Of a DNA stretch of 19,492 bases, positions 15,884 to 19,492 are shown piece after piece; within the stretch, counting starts at the first letter, position 1, and each line of letters opens with the position of its first letter. The position numbers and the translations under genes are program-made. The DNA is taken from positions 1 through 19,492 of the forward strand of contig CAVDMV010000024.1 of assembly GCA_963610315.1 (NCBI GenBank). Reading direction: 5' to 3'. This stretch comes from UBA3210 sp963610315 (lineage in GTDB: Bacteria > Bacillota_I > Bacilli_A > RFN20 > CAG-449). Below the pieces are notes generated by a model. That model saw only the letters and a list, made by a program, of their open reading frames with translations. It had not been told where the DNA came from and did no database searches.

Positions 15884-16714
15884 ATGACTAACGATATTTA
15901 TATTACATCTATTACTACTAAATTTAGAGCCAAACTCTATTCTAAATTTGTTAAAGCAATCACTACTTATGAATTAATTAAAGAAGGAGATAAAATCTGT
16001 GTTTGTATCTCTGGTGGTAAAGATTCTATGCTGATGGCTAAATTATTTGAACAATATCACGCACATAGTAATATTAACTTTGAAGTTAAATATTTAGTGA
16101 TGGATCCTGGATATAATCCTATTAATCTTCAAGTAATTAAAAATAATTTAGAATTATTATCTATTCCTGCCACAATTGTTGAAACTAATATATTTGATAT
16201 CGCCAATTCCCAAGATAAATCACCTTGTTTCTTATGCGCAAAATTAAGAAGAGGTGCTTTATATAACATCGCAAAAGAATGGGGTTGTAATAAAATCGCT
16301 TTAGGTCATCATTATGATGATGTAATTGAAACAACATTAATGAATCTTCTTAACGTCGGTTCATTTCAAACAATGCTACCAAAACTTAAATCAACTAATG
16401 TTAGTAACATGGAAGTAATTAGACCAATGTATTTTATCCGTGAAAAAGATATTATCTCTTGGAAGAATTATCACTCTTTAAGATTTATTCAATGTGCATG
16501 CCGCTTTACCGAGAACTGCGCCATCTGCGATAATGGGGGAGGAGGTTCTAAAAGAGCCGACACAAAAAAACTCATCCACGATTTATTAGAATATAACCCT
16601 CAAGTAGAAAAGAACCTCTTTAAAGCAACTGAAAATGTCATATTAGACAAAGTTCTTGGCTATAAAGATGGCGATAAGAAAATTAATTTCTTAGATAATT
16701 ACGATAAAAAGTAA
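15884..16714 (+). CDS. ttcA: TtcA-like PP-loop tRNA thiolation protein
   Basis: 276 residues. The ATP-pyrophosphatase PP-loop SGGKDS is at 43-48. C115-xx-C118 (PCFLCAK) and GHHYDD near 141-146 match the TtcA group, which makes 2-thiocytidine at position 32 of certain tRNAs using an Fe-S cluster. The tail has a cluster C204, C206, C212, C215 followed by a Gly run, which could supply the third cluster ligand or bind zinc; this part differs from the E. coli enzyme. An in-frame TGA at 15869 rules out an earlier start. The SD is weak (GAAAGAAG). It is a single-gene unit with its own promoter. Other tRNA-thiolation PP-loop proteins are the main alternative. Confidence 0.8.
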   Translation: MTNDIYITSITTKFRAKLYSKFVKAITTYELIKEGDKICVCISGGKDSMLMAKLFEQYHAHSNINFEVKYLVMDPGYNPINLQVIKNNLELLSIPATIVETNIFDIANSQDKSPCFLCAKLRRGALYNIAKEWGCNKIALGHHYDDVIETTLMNLLNVGSFQTMLPKLKSTNVSNMEVIRPMYFIREKDIISWKNYHSLRFIQCACRFTENCAICDNGGGGSKRADTKKLIHDLLEYNPQVEKNLFKATENVILDKVLGYKDGDKKINFLDNYDKK

Positions 16715-16729
16715 TTATCTTTTTTTATT

Positions 16730-16763
16730 AAAAAGCCCTCCTGCGCGCATGTACAAGAGGGTT
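16730..16763 (-). terminator. Terminator between converging ttcA-like and sugar transferase genes
   Basis: AGCCCTC (16734-16740) pairs with GAGGGTT (16757-16763) around a 16-nt partly self-pairing loop containing GCGCGC. On the minus strand it is followed by TTTTT, so it best ends the sugar transferase transcript; on the plus strand the following bases are only moderately T-rich. Confidence 0.7.
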
Positions 16764-16777
16764 ATATTCTTTTAGTT

Positions 16778-17569
16778 CTATTCACCAGATCTATCAAAGA
16801 GTACCATCCAAGCACCTTTAAATAAAATCTTAGTATCTAACCATAATGATCTTTTTTCAATATATTTTAAATCTAAATCAATCCATTCATCAAATTTAAT
16901 TTCATTCCTATTATGTTCTATTTGCCATAAGCATAATAAACCACCTTTAACTAGGAATCTTTGTTTTTGATAATCAGTATATTTTTCTACTTCTAGAGGG
17001 ATAGGAGATCTAGGACCAACGACAGATAATCTACCTACAAATATATCCCATATTTGAGGTAATTCATCTAAAGAAGTCTTTCTTATAAATTTACCAAATT
17101 TAGTAATACGAGGATCGTTCTTTAATTTAAACGCAACTCCATCAGCTTCATTAATATTATATGCAAGAAGTTGTTTTTTCATTTCTTCCGCACCAGGACA
17201 CATTGAACGTATCTTATGGAACTTAATAAGTTTACCATTCTTACCAACTCTAATAGATGAATAAATCGCCCCATGAACGGTTTTATCTTTAATTCCATTA
17301 GGATCTTTAGTTACATTAATACTATATTTTTTACCATCTTTAGAAGTATATTCACCATTAACATCTTCTTTTATTTCCATCTTATAAGATTTACCACCTA
17401 AATCTTCTAAGTATTTAATTAGCATAAGTAATAATATGAACCAACCAAAGATTAATAAGAATGTTCCAGAAGATAAGATATCAAATAATCTTTTAACAAA
17501 TTGATAAATATATTTACTCTTATAATTAATAGTTATATTTTCAATTGTAAATCCCTCTTTTGTTAACAT
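16778..17569 (-). CDS. Polyprenyl-phosphate sugar-phosphate transferase (bacterial sugar transferase family)
   Basis: 263 residues. An N-terminal FVKRLFDILSSG leads into one hydrophobic membrane segment (about 33-52). The catalytic core has FHKIRSM near 117-123, NDPRITKFGKFIRKTSLDELPQ across 151-172 (D168-E169) and VVGPRSP. Such enzymes move a sugar-1-phosphate to undecaprenyl phosphate, the first step of surface polysaccharide synthesis. An extra charged stretch of about 40 residues (56-99) separates the membrane segment from the IRVGKNGK motif, where relatives have only a short linker. SD GGAGAG precedes ATG. A weak promoter may lie at 17634-17605. No other polysaccharide genes are visible, so it is an orphan here. 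Confidence 0.9.
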   Translation of the reverse strand: MLTKEGFTIENITINYKSKYIYQFVKRLFDILSSGTFLLIFGWFILLLMLIKYLEDLGGKSYKMEIKEDVNGEYTSKDGKKYSINVTKDPNGIKDKTVHGAIYSSIRVGKNGKLIKFHKIRSMCPGAEEMKKQLLAYNINEADGVAFKLKNDPRITKFGKFIRKTSLDELPQIWDIFVGRLSVVGPRSPIPLEVEKYTDYQKQRFLVKGGLLCLWQIEHNRNEIKFDEWIDLDLKYIEKRSLWLDTKILFKGAWMVLFDRSGE

Positions 17570-17780
17570 AAATATCTCTCCATTTTTATTTATTAATAAT
17601 TAATAAGATAACTATTAATTATATAAATATACAAACTAGTCTATCACCTAATTGAATAAATCACATTGTTTTCTAAAATTAATGTTAGCTTAAAATCTAC
17701 GTTAAAACAATGACCGTTCTTTACATTGGTCATATAAGAATAGCATATAATCTTAAAAAAGTATATTAATTTTTTCTATT

Positions 17781-17825
17781 TTGTTTACTTACTAAAGTAC
17801 AAGTCATCGTGTAAACAAGTTTTTA
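17781..17825 (+). other. Inverted repeat with downstream T-run (possible terminator)
   Basis: TTGTTTAC (17781-17788) pairs with GTAAACAA (17811-17818) around a 22-nt loop, then G and TTTTT. It reads as a plus-strand terminator, but no plus-strand gene ends nearby, so its role is unclear. Confidence 0.35.
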
Positions 17826-17842
17826 TTTAATATTAAATATGG

Positions 17843-17872
17843 TGGAGAGAAAGTAAAGTTATTCATCACTCC
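17843..17872 (-). ncRNA. Group II intron domain VI-like hairpin (remnant)
   Basis: Minus strand GGAG (17872-17869) pairs with CTCC (17847-17844), with an imperfect inner helix containing unpaired A residues, directly downstream of the domain V-like hairpin. The intron 3' end would fall near 17838-17843. It is supported mainly by position. Confidence 0.45.
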
Positions 17873-17876
17873 AATT

Positions 17877-17907
17877 GCACCGTACGTAATGTTTTCGTGT
17901 ACGACTC
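17877..17907 (-). ncRNA. Group II intron domain V-like hairpin (remnant)
   Basis: The minus strand starts GAGTCGTAC and ends ACGTACGGTGC, close to the usual domain V arms (GAGCCGTAY and ACGTACGGTTC). TCGTAC pairs with GTACGG, and AC lies at the bulge position. The upper stem is degenerate and the element is about 31 rather than 34 nt, consistent with a dead intron. Confidence 0.55.
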
Positions 17908-17912
17908 TACAT

Positions 17913-18115
17913 TTATATTTTATACAAACCACTAGTATAGTAATCTAAAGGGTTGACCAGTCCCTGTCTTCCCTTTTTTATTGCATTGAGATAAAGCTTC
18001 TGGTTTTAGAATGTAATTAACAACATGCATTTCACACATTCTATACCAACCCAATCTAGTATTTGCTATGTGCTATGTCCATTACTTTTTTTATTTTAGT
18101 TAGTCTTTGCTTTAA
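17913..18115 (-). pseudogene. Group II intron reverse transcriptase/maturase, C-terminal remnant
   Basis: The minus strand encodes a recognisable maturase C-terminus in pieces. First comes LKQRLTKIKKVMDIA, then ANTRLGWYRMCE and VNYILKPEALSQ, then GLVNPLDYYTSG ending in TAA at 17913-17915. These match the K-x-R-IKxL...ANTRxGYWR pattern at the end of group II intron proteins. The pieces lie in different frames. A 7-bp tandem duplication at 18064-18077 shifts the first junction, and an indel in or near the A-run around 17974 shifts the second. The rest of the protein and the intron 5' part are absent. Domain V- and VI-like hairpins follow in the right order. Certainty is limited by the short length. 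Confidence 0.65.
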
Positions 18116-18143
18116 TTATTGAAAAAATGTAACGATTTAACAG

Positions 18144-18196
18144 CGTTTACGTAAATTTACGAAAATGAAAGTAATGAAAATCGTAAAACGCTTACG
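18144..18196. promoter_or_regulatory. Cluster of CGTAA/TTACG palindromes
   Basis: CGTAAATTTACG (18150-18161) is a perfect palindrome, and CGTAAAACGCTTACG (18182-18196) is a palindrome about a central base. A further TTACG half-site lies at 18147-18151. All lie immediately upstream of the ATPase -35 element, suggesting binding sites for a regulator. Confidence 0.55.
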
Positions 18197-18204
18197 GAGT
18201 GCAA

Positions 18205-18233
18205 TTGATATTCTTAGATTTGTATGGTATATT
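18205..18233 (+). promoter_or_regulatory. Sigma-A promoter of AAA ATPase gene
   Basis: TTGATA (18205-18210), a 17-nt spacer ending in TGG (extended -10) and TATATT (18228-18233). The transcript should start near 18240, directly at the SD AAGGTGA. Confidence 0.8.
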
Positions 18234-18255
18234 AATATCAAGGTGATAGAAAGAA

Positions 18256-19386
18256 ACGCTAATAAAGTTCGAAGTTGAGAATTTTGAAGGATTCAAAGAT
18301 AAAGTTGAATTCGATCTAGAAAGCAACAAAAGATATACTTTTAATAATTCTTTAGTCGACAAAAGAATTGTTAAAAAAGCACTTGTATATGGTCCTAACG
18401 CAAGTGGTAAATCATCTTTATGTCAAGCTATCATGGATATTACATATCATATAGTAGATAAAGAGAAATATTTAATGCCTCTTGATAGATACTTTAACGC
18501 TGGATCTAATCAAAATAAAGCTAAGTTCATATATACATTTAAGTTTGATAAACAAATTGTTAAATATGAATATGTTAAATCAACTCCTATCTCTTTAGTA
18601 TATGAAAAATTATATGTTGGAGATAAGCTTATCTTTGAATACAATTATTTTGATGAAAGTCATTATTTAAATTTAATTGAAGAAGCTAAAACTTTAAACA
18701 TTAAAAATGTACCTCAACAATTATCTGTTATTAAATTCATTTACAATAACACTATTTTAAGTGAAAAGTCTCCAATCTATAAACTTGTTAAATATGTAGA
18801 AGGAATGCTTTATTTTAAGAGTTTAACAGAAGGAAACCAATATGTTGGTTATTCTAATGGACCTGAATCATTATCTTCAATTATTATTAGACAAGATAAA
18901 GTGAAAGATTTTGAGGATTTCTTATTGAGCCAAGGAATTAAATATAATCTTTGTGTATATCAAAACCAAAGTGGAGTTAATGATCTTGGTATTAAATTTG
19001 ATAATGGTAAAATAATGCCATTTAATAGTATTATTTCATCAGGTACTAAAACTATTTGGTTATTCTATTGTTGGATGCTTGAATTTAATCATCTAACAAT
19101 GTTAATTATTGATGAATTTGATGCATATTATCACTATACAACTGCACAAGCTATTTTAAAAATAGTAAATAGTTATGAGAATATGCAATCAATTATTACA
19201 ACTCATAATATAACTTTAATGAATAATCAAATAACTAGACCGGATTGTTGTTATTTAATTAGTGATAACAAGATATTACCATTATATAAACTTAACAAAA
19301 AAGAAATTAGAGAAAAGAATAATCTCCAAAATATGTATGTAAATGGTGAATTTTCTAACATCTTAGAAAAGGATGGTGGTAAATAA
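18256..19386 (+). CDS. COG1106/RloA-like AAA ATPase with non-canonical (ACG) start
   Basis: 376 residues if counted from ACG at 18256. The protein opens LIKFEVENFEGFKD, the usual N-terminus of this SMC/ABC-like family just after Met. Walker A GPNASGKSS is at 46-54, a signature-like SSGTK at 262-266, Walker B LIIDEFD with D286-E287, an H-loop TTHN with His317, and a C-terminal NNLQNMYVNGEF segment typical of the family. An in-frame TAG lies at 18247, and no ATG, GTG or TTG occurs before the ATG at 18433, which lies after Walker A. SD AAGGTGA is placed for ACG, 9 nt away. Relatives occur in phage-defence and abortive-infection systems, usually with a partner nuclease; none is visible here. Either the start is lost by one base, translation begins at ACG, or the base is an error. 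Confidence 0.8.
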   Translation, partial: TLIKFEVENFEGFKDKVEFDLESNKRYTFNNSLVDKRIVKKALVYGPNASGKSSLCQAIMDITYHIVDKEKYLMPLDRYFNAGSNQNKAKFIYTFKFDKQIVKYEYVKSTPISLVYEKLYVGDKLIFEYNYFDESHYLNLIEEAKTLNIKNVPQQLSVIKFIYNNTILSEKSPIYKLVKYVEGMLYFKSLTEGNQYVGYSNGPESLSSIIIRQDKVKDFEDFLLSQGIKYNLCVYQNQSGVNDLGIKFDNGKIMPFNSIISSGTKTIWLFYCWMLEFNHLTMLIIDEFDAYYHYTTAQAILKIVNSYENMQSIITTHNITLMNNQITRPDCCYLISDNKILPLYKLNKKEIREKNNLQNMYVNGEFSNILEKDGGK

Positions 19387-19401
19387 AATAATGAGAAAAA
19401 T

Positions 19402-19439
19402 AAAAAAATAACTTGGATTACTCGCAATAACCCAAGTTA
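19402..19439 (-). terminator. Intrinsic terminator for an unseen gene beyond the right edge
   Basis: Minus strand TAACTTGG (19439-19432) pairs with CCAAGTTA (19416-19409), with extra pairing in the loop, and is followed by seven T. On the plus strand no T-run follows, so it mainly serves a minus-strand transcript entering from the right. Confidence 0.75.
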
Positions 19440-19492
19440 CCTGACTTTAGGCGTTAACCCCAAATTTCTAGTGTTAAACTAATCAAAATACA

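Larger units (their letters stand above)
17570..18255. other. Long region without an intact gene
   Basis: 17570-17780 is very A+T-rich and holds the upstream region of the sugar transferase, plus a short inverted repeat (ATGACC/GGTCAT, 17710-17733). 17781-17818 is an inverted repeat. 17839-18115 is the 3' end of a decayed group II intron on the minus strand. 18144-18233 holds palindromes and the promoter of the ATPase. I saw no complete reading frame or RNA gene on either strand. Confidence 0.7.

Noticed and set aside
17605..17634. Promoter TTGTAT/TATCTT upstream of the sugar transferase
   Set aside because: Both boxes are weak with an 18-nt spacer in very A+T-rich DNA; chance match is likely.
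17839..18080. Structured RNA gene (RNase P, tmRNA, 6S or riboswitch)
   Set aside because: No conserved core of these RNAs was seen, and the maturase-like peptide pieces plus domain V-like hairpin explain the stretch better.
19391..19411. ATG followed by RKIKK and a stop, as a decayed partner gene of the ATPase
   Set aside because: Only six codons in an A-rich tract that is part of the minus-strand terminator; all frames beyond carry stops, so nothing supports a gene.

Overview
The window comes from a low-G+C bacterium. Protein families, strong Shine-Dalgarno (SD) sites, lipobox lipoproteins and short sigma-A-like promoters suggest an uncultured, probably gut-associated member of Bacillota (Bacilli/Erysipelotrichia-like). 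TGA is a stop (it ends the fumarase alpha gene) and Trp is TGG, so the mycoplasma code is not used. Most genes lie on the minus strand in compact operons. No rRNA, tRNA, CRISPR array or intact transposase was seen.

Layout: (1) 1-2312 (+): a large surface lipoprotein, cut by the left edge, with a lipobox, a poly-Ser stalk and four beta-rich repeats. It is closed by a terminator shared with the facing operon. (2) 6758-2357 (-): a membrane protein of unknown function, two-subunit class I fumarate hydratase, malic enzyme and a Cof-type HAD phosphatase. Together the fumarase and malic enzyme convert fumarate to malate to pyruvate. (3) 11005-6856 (-): a phnD-phnC-phnE-phnE ABC importer followed by a small P-loop kinase. 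There is a cre-like site upstream, a hairpin between phnD and phnC, and a terminator whose loop holds the last stop codon. (4) 13496-11264 (-): a secreted subtilisin-like protease with a Cys/His-rich tail, plus a lipoprotein, behind a near-consensus promoter. (5) 15708-13695 (-): a DUF3737 beta-helix protein and a MalY/PatB-type C-S lyase, with promoter and tandem terminators. (6) 15884-16714 (+): a TtcA-like PP-loop tRNA thiolase. (7) 17569-16778 (-): a polyprenyl-phosphate sugar-phosphate transferase with an unusual insertion. (8) 17570-18255: a region with no intact gene. It holds a decayed group II intron 3' end (maturase C-terminus with frame lesions, domain V- and VI-like hairpins) and a palindrome-rich promoter. 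(9) 18256-19386 (+): a COG1106/RloA-like AAA ATPase whose frame is complete but whose start position reads ACG instead of ATG. (10) 19402-19439: a terminator for an unseen minus-strand gene beyond the right edge.

The most unusual material is at 17.6-19.4 kb, where intron wreckage and an ATPase without a canonical start suggest an accessory region in decay or under odd control. Elsewhere, a dockerin-like calcium loop in PhnD and a P-loop kinase in the phn operon are the best leads. All calls were made by reading sequence, without database searches.
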